Positions 37,961-50,772 of a stretch of 64,000 nt of DNA are shown one piece after another (within the stretch, counting starts at the first letter, position 1; the number at the start of each line of letters is the position of its first letter). The DNA is from Ecdyonurus torrentis (Eukaryota > Arthropoda > Insecta > Ephemeroptera > Heptageniidae). A program made the position numbers and the translations under genes. Location of the stretch: assembly GCA_949318235.1 (NCBI GenBank), contig OX439128.1:43303476-43367475 (forward strand), given 5' to 3'. The notes below the pieces were generated by a model. It saw only the letters and a list, made by a program, of their open reading frames with translations, was not told where the DNA came from and searched no databases.

Positions 37961-38745
37961 TGCGGGCAGTGGTAAAACTGCATGCCTATACCACACGTAT
38001 ATAAGTTCCCTCAATGTACACGCTAGGTTGGTCAGTTACTCACTCAAGCGAGTCTACTTCAAACTTACTTACCACGAAAACCTCATACAAAATATACACG
38101 GTGGTCAAATTTTGTGCTACGCCAGAAATACCTCAAGATATATTAAATTATAATAAATTGGAAAATAATTTTTTTTTTGACAACGTCATACATATATTCA
38201 TCATGTTTCCTTTAGTCTCTCTTTCTCTCCATCCCCTATATTTTTAAAGCACTAAACTGTATCAAAATACATTAATAAGACTTTGAACATAAAAATTTAT
38301 AAGTTCAATGAAAGACTTACATAGAGTCCTAGAAGGAACTTACAGAGGGTTTGAAATTATGTTTACAACTCCATTTTTATATTATTTTTATTGAGAGTTG
38401 TAAATATGATGAGTTCAAAGTTTTATGGTTTCTTATATATTCAATATCAATCACTGTAATGAGTTGTTAGAATTTTAATAATAATTAAAAATTGACTGAA
38501 ATTTGATTGCCTTGATTGTTTGCCTCGAAGCTAAGGTGAAATGTGAAACTTTTTATGATAGAGTAAGGGTCATTTGAGGGTCACGTAGCAGACAGACACC
38601 ATCAGGTCACGTGCCATCAAAATGTTGGAGGTAAATCACACAAATGTTGGTGGCACGCGTGGAATAAATAAAACTCAAAGTTGTGCTTTGTCTATGCCAT
38701 ATCACGCCATATGTACAAAATCATAACACATCACCTATTGATTTG

Positions 38746-38751
<6 letters not shown>

Positions 38752-38779
<28 letters not shown>
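38752..38779. repeat. (CT)n microsatellite
   Basis: About 28 bp CT repeat. Confidence 0.95.
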
Positions 38780-38782
<3 letters not shown>

Positions 38783-39676
38783 ATAAGCGTGATAGATCCA
38801 TTTCTTTTTTAAACTTCTTCACTTTAGTTTGATATTTATAGAATATAAAAAGAAATTGTTTTTAATTTAATATAGTTCTATTTTTGTCTCAATATTATTT
38901 TATGTTTAAATTTAATTTCCTTTACCTCCAATAAAATTTGTCGCATTTTCGTTTCTCATTCTGTAATTAAAGTCTATAGAAAACTTTGAAATAAACTCAT
39001 TTTATTTTGCTTTTGAATATACTCTATACACTTGGGAAGCACTATAAAAAAACTGATAAATTATTCTCTTATAAAAAAAATATATTGATTTGACATAACT
39101 AATTTCCCTATTGATGACAAGATTTTGGCCCAGCAGTGGTTTTCTCGGAAAAAACAAACGCACTAGAAAGCAAAAAATCCTTTCAAAATAAAATAAATTA
39201 TTTTTTTTTATCTTCATCGCAATTTAAAAATAGAAAGAAAAAAATAACATATAAACACAAAACTCATTTCATATATTGATGAAACCGAAGACAAGAAAGT
39301 AATTTGAATATACAATAATAATGTAACATCCTATACATAATATTACTGAATAACAATTGCTTAAAATATTTTTTTTTCTTTAAGATCTTATCTTTTTCAG
39401 ACATTCAGCATACTATTTTCCAAAATTTTACTACTTTATTCCATTTTAAGTGTACTTATAAAAAGCTGTTATCTACCCTTGATGCAGGTTAATAATAACA
39501 CAATTTATATGAAGACACATACATACTTTCAACAATATTACAAACAAATTTATAACAGACTCTTTCAATACTATTTTATAACAAAATAACCATAAAATGT
39601 AAGACTTTTTTTTGAAATATCAATTTTATTTAAAATCATTAAATACAACATGCGTAAAGTTGTCATGTTTTATATA

Positions 39677-39683
<7 letters not shown>

Positions 39684-39741
<58 letters not shown>
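39684..39741. repeat. (AT)n microsatellite
   Basis: About 58 bp AT repeat preceded by a shorter interrupted AT run. Confidence 0.96.
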
Positions 39742-39744
<3 letters not shown>

Positions 39745-41564
39745 TTACATTTAAATGAAGTAAATCTAAATATAGCCTTGGTGTCTCGGAAAAATATGTG
39801 TACGCACCCCCGCACATTCTGTCAATTATATCAAACTTTATCTTATACTTAAATAGCATTGTAACCATAATACCAAATTTAATCTGACAAATAAATTAAA
39901 AACTTCTAAAGAAAAAAAAAGTTAAAAATAAAATATGTAATGAGAAAAAGTAATTAATATCATGTTCAGTCTTTAAAAATAAAACAGGAAACAAAATTAT
40001 ATCTCACTTACATAAAAATATAGAATATTGATAAGGATGAGCCTTTTTTTTTTACGCTGTGATATGATCATATAAAAGACTCAAAAATTAAGAATGAGAT
40101 GAAACAAAAGACGTGAGGTAAGCCACTTGGTGTTTAAATCAATACGATGATATTCAATACGTCGTTGGTGTGCTCTCTCACTCACTCACAACACAAAGAC
40201 ACTGCATTGAAAGTCGAGGACAAAGCCGAAACTCTCTTGTCTTTCTTTTTTTTTATTATCATTATTATTGCAGGACAATAGAATTTACTGAAGAACTTTA
40301 CTTTACAACCCCTTTTTTTTTTTGCGTGCACCCTATATATATACTCACATATCATGATTTACTGATATAGTTTGCTCGCCAAATCTTCTTGTAACAGCCT
40401 TTTTGTAATCAGTATTGCTCCTACTGGTGTCCACGTCATGTAAAGATACCATTCTGTATGTGATTATTTTACGAAATATCATAAAGTAAAATTTATAATG
40501 GAAAGAGGATTAAATTTAAGTCAATGAATAACGATCGATTGATATTACTTATTTTGATATCATCTTTGAACTGACTTTTAAATATACAGTATATATATAT
40601 AGGAGTTCTATTTTGAGTCTTGAACTTAGCTAGAATCCTATAATTCTAATGGTTATTTGGAACGAATGTTAAAGAGAATCAGATCTGAGTTATTATGTAG
40701 TACAAGTTTATGAATCTCTATTAATTTTTTATGCCTCCTTCAGTCCTAGTAAACAATACAGTGGACATCAGATAATTCAATAAAAAATTTGGGGAAAAAA
40801 TCGAACAAATTGTGATAAAAATACAAACATCGGACCATAAAATGTCCCTCAATTTTCGTGATTTTTAAAGCTAATTTGAGCATTCTAGAGTGGGTAGGAG
40901 GTCTGAAAAAGTAAGAAAACCTTTTTGACAAAAAATAGATATATTTTTGTCATTCTGAGAGCCGCGCAAAAACGTGGTTAAAATATACGACAATAAAATA
41001 ATTTTTTAAAAAGTTGGGTACTGAAGAGGATATAATTCAGTTTGAAAATTTATACAAATACTTAAAAACCTCACATACAGATTCACATACTAATAAAGTT
41101 TAATGAGGAAGGTGTGATGAGTAGCAATAATGTTACTTCTCGTTAGTTTACTTTACATATTTGTAAATTGAACCAAATTTAGATCATAAAAATATATACC
41201 CTCAAACGTTTCTGTAAAATGCTCTTATAGTCATATTGTGAAGTTAGTATCCGTATTTATTTTTTCGTCAGTTCAAAACGAGTTTTAAAAAGAAATACGT
41301 TTACAGTATAATATTATATAAAAAAAATATATATATTGAAGCTATCTTTCTAAATGACGTATCCTCCAGAGACTAGTAGATGTTTTCTCATTGTATTTTT
41401 ATTTTGTTGAATACGTAGCTCATATTTTCCACTGCTTATGTATTTCTACACCAAAAGTATCAACAAATCCGAAGTTTCTATTGTAAACTGTGCGATATGT
41501 TTCATAAAAATGAAAAAGTTTTGTCATATAAAAAGTATTGAATGACCATTGCCTTCCCGTAGCG

Positions 41565-41566
<2 letters not shown>

Positions 41567-41613
<47 letters not shown>
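41567..41613. repeat. (CT)n microsatellite
   Basis: About 47 bp CT repeat. A poly-T run follows at about 41803-41830. Confidence 0.96.
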
Positions 41614-41616
<3 letters not shown>

Positions 41617-42474
41617 CTCTACATATAAAAATACTCCCTTTTCGCTTCGATGTTATTTTGACTTTTTTTTCTTTCTTTTGCATACAAATAACACTCTATA
41701 CAATTTTGCATGCATGAGCTTTTTTTATAGCATATTTGGTAATGTTATGAGTTAGAAGGTTTAACCTTAGCTATCTCGTTTATGTCTCATCACGGCACGT
41801 CATTTTTTTTTTTTTTTTTTTTTTTTTTTTATCACATGTGATTCTCGCGTTATAACTTCCAGTCAAATAAAATTATAATAAAAAACTTTTTACTTAAAAA
41901 AGGAGGAAAAATGAAGTTATGTATTATTTTGTACCTATAGATGTTACAAAAAATTGTCGGTTCGTGGATATTTGTACTGTGCAGTAATAATAATAAATAA
42001 ATAAATACACAGTAAGTAAAAAAAAGTAAAAAAAAACTTAAATAAACAAGTACATTATATAAATAAATACATTGCGTAAAGAACTTAAATAAGTACAGCA
42101 AAATAAATAAATAAAATCAGAATAACACTCGCAACCACTTGTCTCCTTTCCTTACAATTTTTTTATTATTATTATTTATTTACATCGCATTTGCTATATT
42201 GCATAAAAATTTGTGAAACTATCAACAAATTTGCTACAGAGCAAATGTAAATACAAAAGTTTCTTATCATTTGTATTAAACGATTAAGAATTGCTGCACC
42301 AATTAAAAGATACCAATTTTCTAAGAAAAAAAAAAAAAAAGCCATCAACTATACGTAGTTTCAAACGTTTAAAATTTACTGAAAATTGGCTCACCTAAAG
42401 TTTGCTATAATATTACAATTAAGTAAACTCTTACATTATATTTTTTAGGGAGAATCCTTAATTTCTAATACTGC

Positions 42475-42511
<37 letters not shown>

Positions 42512-42553
42512 TTTACGATGATGCCCCCTTTTTTTTTTTTTTTTTTTTTTTTT
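42475..42553. repeat. Facing poly-A and poly-T runs
   Basis: About 33 A (42476-42508) and about 24 T (42530-42553) separated by about 21 bp. They could pair as a hairpin; no MITE ends are seen around them. Confidence 0.9.
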
Positions 42554-43334
42554 CCCCACTTTCATAAGAAAACCCTTCGTAAACCCTGATTTTATGCAAA
42601 AAAATGTGTATTGCATTTGAAAAAACATAGTTAAAGTCATTTTAATAGCAGAAAAACAGGGTTTACGAACAGCATGTAATTATAGATATATTTTTAAGAG
42701 ACAGTAAACTATTTTAAGAAAATAAAATTATTACATTGTTATTCTGCCTGAAAAAACAAAACAGAAATAAAATACTATAAAATTCCAACAAGGATTCAAA
42801 TCAATATAACATTATATAGTAAACAGACAAAAAGTTAATATGCAAACGAACCATATATATAATACAAATAAATAGTAAAGTAGTTTCTGTCCAAAATTTT
42901 GATATTCTGTTTTAATTAAATGATTTTATGAAGCTGTATAACATTTATATTGAAATGGTTTTGAATATTAACGTATATATTTTATTATTTTAAAACAATA
43001 TTATTCACAAGACAAAATAATATACACCAGTATATATATTCAAATCACGTATATATAAATCCAAAATATACAATAATACTTTATTGGTTGAAAAAAAGCA
43101 AAAAAACATCTTTTGTACAAATATATACATTATACAATACAAACAATCCATTATTTACATGTCAAAATTTTAACTACAACATGTTTGTTCCACAGGGTGG
43201 AGATTTTTGAATGTACAGCTAAACGAGAATATAAAAAGAAATAATTCTAATTTTTATTTGTAATGATGACGTCTTTTCTAGGCACAAAAGTTGTGGCGGA
43301 AATTACATTTTGCTTGGTTGACCCTCGCTCTTTT

Positions 43335-43436
<102 letters not shown>

Positions 43437-43545
43437 ACATTCATATTTGCATTCTGCATGTTTCAGAGAAATTGAGGTTAAAAAAAGAAAATTCGTACAA
43501 ACGTGTATAGTATATTATACGTATTATACAGTACAGTACAAAAGA

Positions 43546-43584
<39 letters not shown>

Positions 43585-44201
43585 TTTCCAGTATGAAATT
43601 ATATTGCAAATATAAACAAGCTGTGCTATGTATATTTAAACGTTTTATAAAATATAATACAAGTAATCCAAATATTATTTTTTTAGAGTTTTATATACAA
43701 TCGAACTTGTATTTATATATTATTTAATACAACAATTTCATATTCTATACTGATTTTTTCACACAAAAATCCATCATTGCAGTTTTAGTAAAATTTAATT
43801 ATTAAAAGTAAAATTTCATGGCTGTTATATGTTTGTTTGTTTTTTGTTTTGTTACCCTGATACCAAGAAGTTACTTGAACAAAAACATACAAAGTTAATC
43901 CCCATTTAATGAAACATCATCAACAGAGATAGGATATTCATTGTTAGTGTAAAAAAAAAAGTAGCAAGTTTTAATTGCAATTAATTCGGGTTTACTCTTT
44001 TCTTTATAATATAATGTCATTCATTTCAACTGTGTGTGTGTTTTTCTTGACAGCTAAATTAAAAAGTCCAAAAACAAGCATCGTAAGTGATATAGGTCAT
44101 TTCTTGATAACAAAAGATGTATATCATTTAATATGGTTCTATAATAAAATAATTTGTCAAAAAATCATTTGTGTAAAGAGTTCTTGTTGCTCAAAAACAA
44201 T

Positions 44202-44208
<7 letters not shown>

Positions 44209-44254
<46 letters not shown>
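44209..44254. repeat. (AT)n microsatellite
   Basis: About 45 bp AT repeat. Confidence 0.95.
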
Positions 44255-44261
<7 letters not shown>

Positions 44262-44435
44262 CTTTTTTTTCTTGTTCAGCAATTTTTAACAGTAAGCATT
44301 TCATATAAAATACAACCATTTTCTTAATTAAAATGTATATTTCTTAGTTAAAGATTAAAATGTTATGAATCTGATGATAAACTCTCCTGGTGCTCCATTA
44401 TTTAAATGTAGCGAATTAAGAGCTTGCAAGGGGTT

Positions 44436-44506
44436 GAGAGAGAGAGAAGGGAGGGAGAGAGAGAGAGAGAGAGCTCATGTAGATTGTCCTGCACGCTGGA
44501 GAAGTA

Positions 44507-44559
<53 letters not shown>
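44436..44559. repeat. Interrupted (GA)n block
   Basis: GA tracts at about 44436-44473 (with GGGAGG interruption) and 44511-44559, separated by unique sequence. Confidence 0.94.
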
Positions 44560-44561
<2 letters not shown>

Positions 44562-46140
44562 CAGTAGAGATAAAGTTTAGATCTCCCTCTTTTGTTAATG
44601 CTGTATGCAGAGATTTTAAGCCTAGAAACTTTGATAAAGTACTATATATTCTTATAATGATCATTATTTTATATTTAGAGGTGTTTAACACTAAAACACA
44701 TTTTCTACTTTCATTTCCTTTCATTTTTCATAACTTCTTAATTGAAAAAGTATTATTGTTCATCATGCATTTAGCTTTTAAAAATTTGACTATATTTGTT
44801 TAAAAATAAATTTTGTAAATTTTTAATTGAAAAATTTAATAAAATTCTAAATAGCGTATATCAAAAAATGATGAATGATAAAGTATATTAAAATATAATA
44901 TATCAGTGATTATATGAAATAACATTACATGCGTTGAAAAATTCATTTATGAGTAATATATAACACATAGTAATTTAATAATGATGATTTTAATTTCTTT
45001 TGAATAATTTATGACTGTAAAGCAAATACATTAATAATGACAGAGAGACATGATATAAAACCAATAATAAAAACTGGGGTAGAATCACATGGCATGTTTT
45101 AAATATATAATATATAACTGGTGTTACAAATCTCGTTACAAAAACTGTTTATTACATTTTATTTTTTATGATTATTTATTATTATTATTTGTAATTTGAA
45201 AATTATTGGGTATTTTTTTGCTATAATTTCAGTAGGAATAGTAGAAAGTAGTACCAACTGAGGTCAAACACACAAAATAAAAGTTTTAATAAATTAAATG
45301 AGGCAAATATAAAAACTTAAAGGATGGGTGTCTTTTAAACACGTTTAGGTAAAAGTTACACTCGCGTGTAAATTGTGATGGACATCATCTTGAAGTTAAC
45401 TTATTTACTGACTGACAGAATAATATAACGTGCTTTTTTTTCTAGGTGAAAATAAAATACAAATCATGAGTTTCACTTCTTGATTTGATCCGCATTAATC
45501 ATTAAATTCTCTGACATAAAAAATTTAAGTACATAGAGTACATATTCTAAAAATTATTTTTTATTATTAATCTATTTTATTTTACCGGATATTTTTGGAG
45601 TGCTAGAAGTATTTGTAATATTTTGTTTAAAGGCAATACATAAACTGCCACTACAACTAGTATACTCTATGGTGGTATAGTTTCATTGTAAGTCTGTAGA
45701 GCGTGTAAAATATTCAATTACAATATTTCATTAAAAATGCTATAGACTTGATTAAAAAAAATTGATTAAATTTATTAAATTAATATTAAATAGATATCCT
45801 TTAGGGTATGTAATAAAAAAACTACTATGTAGGTATTCTAGAGTTTGAACGCCCTTAATTTCCTAAAATATTTTCTCGTTATATTATAATAGCTCTAGTA
45901 AAAACTCAGCAACTACAAGATAAAAATACATACATACATACGTAAATGTTTGCAAAAACAAACGACGATAACAATTGCGGTTGTGTAGTCAATGACTTTT
46001 TGTTTCAAATCTAAAAAGTCATCATCAGATTTTTGTTCGTAAGATATGCAGATAAGTAATAATGTGCGTGCTTGCCTCACCGCATTTACAAAGAAACACA
46101 AAAGCGTTGACTTCCTGCCTCCCTATAGTGCTTCGCAATA

Positions 46141-46188
46141 AGAGAAAGAGAAAGAGAAAGAGAAAGAGAAAGAGAAAGAGAAAGAGAA

Positions 46189-46245
<57 letters not shown>
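46141..46245. repeat. Hexamer (GAGAAA)n passing into (GA)n
   Basis: About eight head-to-tail GAGAAA units (46141-46190) followed by about 52 bp GA. The boundary suggests one tract derived from the other. Confidence 0.96.
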
Positions 46246-46246
<1 letters not shown>

Positions 46247-46749
46247 ATATGAGATGTGGTATGAAACGAAATCCCACACTCTATGCACAGATTTAATGGA
46301 CATGGCTACGTTCATACATACAAGAAATTTTTAATATACATTTTTTCCCCATACCACACGTTCTACACTAAGCATTATTACAATTAAACGTAAAAAAAAA
46401 ACTTTCCTTTCATCAAAAAATAATAATTTATTCTCAGCGGGTAATGCAACTTTCTATTCTATATTATACTATATAATATACACAGCTCTTCTCCATTTTC
46501 AATATTAAAAATATTCTTAACAATCAAATCTTTATTATACTTATGGCAATTAAGTTCATGATAATAATTACTTTTTTCTTTATAATTATATTTGAAAATT
46601 CTTAATATGTATTTAAATTTAATGAGTTATTAAACAAAATAATTGCTTTAAAATTGTTTTCAAAATAATATAAAATTAGGGAGAAAGCAGAGAAGGGGAA
46701 TTTAAAATCGATTTTATTCATCCTTATTTTGTAGAATCATCATTTAAGA

Positions 46750-46752
<3 letters not shown>

Positions 46753-46795
<43 letters not shown>
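46753..46795. repeat. Poly-A run of about 43
   Basis: The longest homopolymer in the window; no retroelement 3' end is recognised upstream. Confidence 0.95.
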
Positions 46796-46799
<4 letters not shown>

Positions 46800-47420
46800 T
46801 GGTATTGGAAAGGCGGTATTGTTTTGTTTGTTTGTTGCAGTGATTTAGAGAGTTATTTACTTCTTGAGGTTGCCATGGTAACTTGCCGTGTCAACACTTG
46901 AAATAAAGTTAGATTGTTACGATCTTATATTTCTTGACGAAATAATGTGATCTACGTGTAGCTATATCGTCTTTTTTTAGGGCTGTCATAACATTTTCTT
47001 TGTTTTTATTGCAACTAAATCTAATAATCTTTCTCCCCCTTTTGTTTTTTTGAAGGATAAGATACCAAATATGACATAGAGCAATCATATTTGATTAACA
47101 TTATGCCACAAAAATATATCATAAACATAAAATATAAAGCAGCTTATTTATTTTTTATCTTCGCGTTAAAATAACATTGTTACATATATGACACAAAAAT
47201 TTGATTTATATACCTAAATATAAATTGCATCCAGCTGCTTTTATGTGTGTTTTAATCATTTGTTTCTATATTATGTACTATAGATTATAATCAAAAATTA
47301 ATTTTACTCAAATGATGATAATATAATACCTATCTGGTAAATCAAAATACAATTATATAATTTTAAAGTGGCTCAAAAGATAATCGGTAGGGACTTAGAA
47401 TGCAATCTTAGGTGAAGTTT

Positions 47421-47421
<1 letters not shown>

Positions 47422-47486
<65 letters not shown>
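47422..47486. repeat. (GA)n microsatellite
   Basis: About 65 bp GA repeat; an (AT)n tract follows at 47609-47662. Confidence 0.97.
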
Positions 47487-47489
<3 letters not shown>

Positions 47490-47603
47490 GACTAGCTCAC
47501 GCAAACGAGAGATCTACACCACCATACAGCAATGAAATTTGTGTGCAAGAAAAAACTATTCCCTGCGTGCGACTGTCTAATAATATACCGAAAAGGATAA
47601 AAG

Positions 47604-47608
<5 letters not shown>

Positions 47609-47662
<54 letters not shown>
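47609..47662. repeat. (AT)n microsatellite
   Basis: About 54 bp AT repeat. Confidence 0.96.
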
Positions 47663-47670
<8 letters not shown>

Positions 47671-48473
47671 TATGATGTATGTATGTATATAATTATATAT
47701 ATTTATATATAAAATATTGGACGGAAGGAACAAAGAGAGAAAAACGTTTTAACACAAACATTTTTTAAATCTATTTTGTTTGTCCTAAAACATTAATTAT
47801 TTCCAAAACACACATAATGTTTCATAACATAAAACTTACCTACTAATTAACCTTCTAAGTTAGCATATTTTACTCTCAAATTATATTTTATGTTACATTT
47901 GCATGTCTTAATATTTAAATTTTACTACTTTTTTTTTTTGCATCTTTTAAACATTAAAAGGCAATGTATACCACAATGTAAAACAACTTCCCTAAAAGTA
48001 ACGATATTTTGTATTACACAACTTTTATTAGCATAGTCTAGTACTTAGGAAGTGAAATTCTTGCATTTCTGAGCAGTATGCTAATTCGTAATAATTGACT
48101 CTATGAGAAAACAAAAGTCGGTGCAGAACTCTCTCTCGTACTTTGCGATAAAAAGTATTTGTTTTTCATCTCGTATGTTATTCAGACATGCACAATAAAT
48201 ACGAGGTAAAGCACGGGGAAAGCGATGTTTCGTTGTTTCTCGTTGAATGCTTGCTTTTCATTGTTGTTGTTTTAAGCACTCCACACAATAACACATAAAG
48301 GGATTTTTTTTTCGCTAACATTGTTAGCTTTTTTTTATATTTAAAAATGAAGTTAATAATACAAGGTAAAAAAAAATGTATACGTTAGGGAGAAAAATAT
48401 TTTTATTAAAAGAATTAAGTTATGCATTTAGAGATATGAAGTACGTATACTTTGACAGAACAAAAACAAGATT

Positions 48474-48479
<6 letters not shown>

Positions 48480-48508
<29 letters not shown>
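48480..48508. repeat. Poly-T run
   Basis: About 29 T. Confidence 0.93.
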
Positions 48509-48511
<3 letters not shown>

Positions 48512-49456
48512 CTCGAAAATCAGTTTTTGGCATACAACAATAAAACAGTTCTTTATGTGACAATGTAAAGCAAGATATTTATGACTGACAATCTTTCTAT
48601 TAACTTTGTTTATGTCTTATAGTAACTTGTGATTTAAAAACATATTTAAAAAACAAAATTTAATCAACAATTTTAACCCAACCAATTGTAATAAATTTTA
48701 TGTACATTTTAACTCATTTCAGCCTTTACTTAATACGTTCATTTACTTTTTAATTAATTAAATAGCTTTAATTCAGATAAAGCATCAATGATTATAAATC
48801 TGGGTTTATTTTTTATAAAGACAGGTATAACTTTAGATGTAAAATATCAATACTTAAAAAAATGGAATTATATGATAAAGATCAAATCAATGGTTCAATA
48901 TATATTTGAAAAAAAAATCATTCATTTAAATAAGTTTTCTTTTTGTGTTTTGATATAACAAATAGAATTTATTCCACTCTGATTATGATAATATGTTAAA
49001 TACTGCAAAAGTTTATGGATATATAAAGTAAAAAATAAAAATAAAAAAGGCAAAGCAAACTAAATATGCTTTGATCTAAAACCAGAACAAATTGAAACTA
49101 ATTTAATTATAATTCCGCTTGGTCAAGTGAATTAAATAAAAAACATTGTGAAACTCATACTACACACTTTACATTTAAATAGAAATAAATTATTAAAACA
49201 ATGAAATAAAAACAAGATATAATACAAACATTTCCAACTTTACAGCAACTTTTGACGTAGAAACTAAACAGAAACTTTTAACTGTTTTGAAAAAAAAAAT
49301 ATATAATATTTTCTACACAGTTTATATAATTTTAAGTATTACACTTTTAAAACCATGAAGAATATCTTAGATTGGGAATAGCGTAGCATTTTTTGCTAAG
49401 AAAATGCTTTTTTTACATTAAAAAGTATTGCAGCAAATTTCTCTTGTAAAAAGTGG

Positions 49457-49462
<6 letters not shown>

Positions 49463-49522
<60 letters not shown>
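49463..49522. repeat. (CT)n microsatellite
   Basis: About 60 bp CT repeat. Confidence 0.97.
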
Positions 49523-49526
<4 letters not shown>

Positions 49527-50368
49527 GCATACATACTGATACTTGATATTTAACACCAGGAAAATATAGATCGATATACAAGTAATTTAAGTTTTTTGTT
49601 TGTTTGTATTCGTATATTTTTTTTACATTAACATGCATGCATTAATGGTTAAGAAAAAAAAAAAAGGAGGCGGGGTATCAAATTTCTTTCTCCACAAAAA
49701 CAAATGAGTTAGAAAATTAAAGTATCACCAGGAAACTTTTACCGTCATTATGTTATATGGGTTCTGTTTAAAAGCCTTGTAAAAGCCGTTTAAACTTTAT
49801 AGTTAAAAACACGTGCAATATTTGTTACAATGTTATTGTATCGCAAGTGGATAAAAAAGGAAATAAGAGGGAGAATGTTGAGGGAGTTGATGTTTATATA
49901 AAGGAGTATAATTCTGTATGTACATAACCCATATTATACGTTGTAAATTATTATAACTACAATGTTATAAAATTATGCAATGTTAAATAATTTTACATTA
50001 TTCCTCATTCAAGTTCTTTTATAAAGTATGCTATTATGATTATGGAATGCCCATTCCATCGGTATTATGTGTTTCATGATAAAATTTGAAATATAGAAAA
50101 GATTTAGAGAGTTGCCTGGGGGTATACTTATGTCACAACGTCAGTGCTTTATTTTTCTGCTGGAAAATTCTTTTGTTATTTATAGGAAACATTGTATGTG
50201 CCTTTTCAATTATCATTTTATTTAAGGTTATTTTACTTAAAGAGATACACTGACCTCAAAAACTTAATTCAAAAACGTGAAATTCATGAGGCATAATAAT
50301 AATAATGAATAATGGCTTTTTATTGGGCGAAATCAGGCGTACAACCTCTCAATTTTAACCACTTTCCA

Positions 50369-50535
50369 GGTCTACAATAGAAATTTTAGTACAGGTTGTC
50401 TACTTTACAAGTTTTCTCTCCAGATTGTGATAGTATACTGAAAGGTTAAGGGACATAATGTGAGAATGTGTTCCATCTCATGATTTATCATTCAGTGGAT
50501 TTTTTTTTTCTTCTGAGGCCAGTATCTCTTTACAT
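50369..50535 (+). repeat. Dispersed repeat family R1, copy 2
   Basis: Shares with copy 3 the block order GGTCTACAATA.AAATT, GGTTG-CTACTTTACAAG, TTTTCTCTCCAG-TTGTGA, GATTTATCATT-AG and a T-run followed by CTGAGGCCA. The order and spacing are preserved, so these are two insertions or one local duplication of the same element. Confidence 0.7.
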
Positions 50536-50609
50536 ATTATTATGTCCCTCAACCCTTCTGTACCCACACAAAAACTGTGTGGGAAAAACTGTAAAGAAGG
50601 CAATTTTAG

Positions 50610-50772
50610 GAATTCATGATGTCAAGTATTCCGGGTCTACAATAAAAATTGTTGCGCGGGTTGCCTACTTTACAAGTTTTCTCTCCAGTTTGTGAGGACG
50701 TAAGATCTGTATGTATAATAATTCCAGATTTATCATTGAGAGTTTTTTTTTCTGAGGCCAAGTAACTCATAG
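50610..50772 (+). repeat. Dispersed repeat family R1, copy 3
   Basis: Direct repeat of 50369-50535, extended on the left by GGAATTCATGATGTCAAG, which has a counterpart in the minus-strand copy at 5125-5295. No inverted or long terminal repeats and no ORF are evident. Confidence 0.7.
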
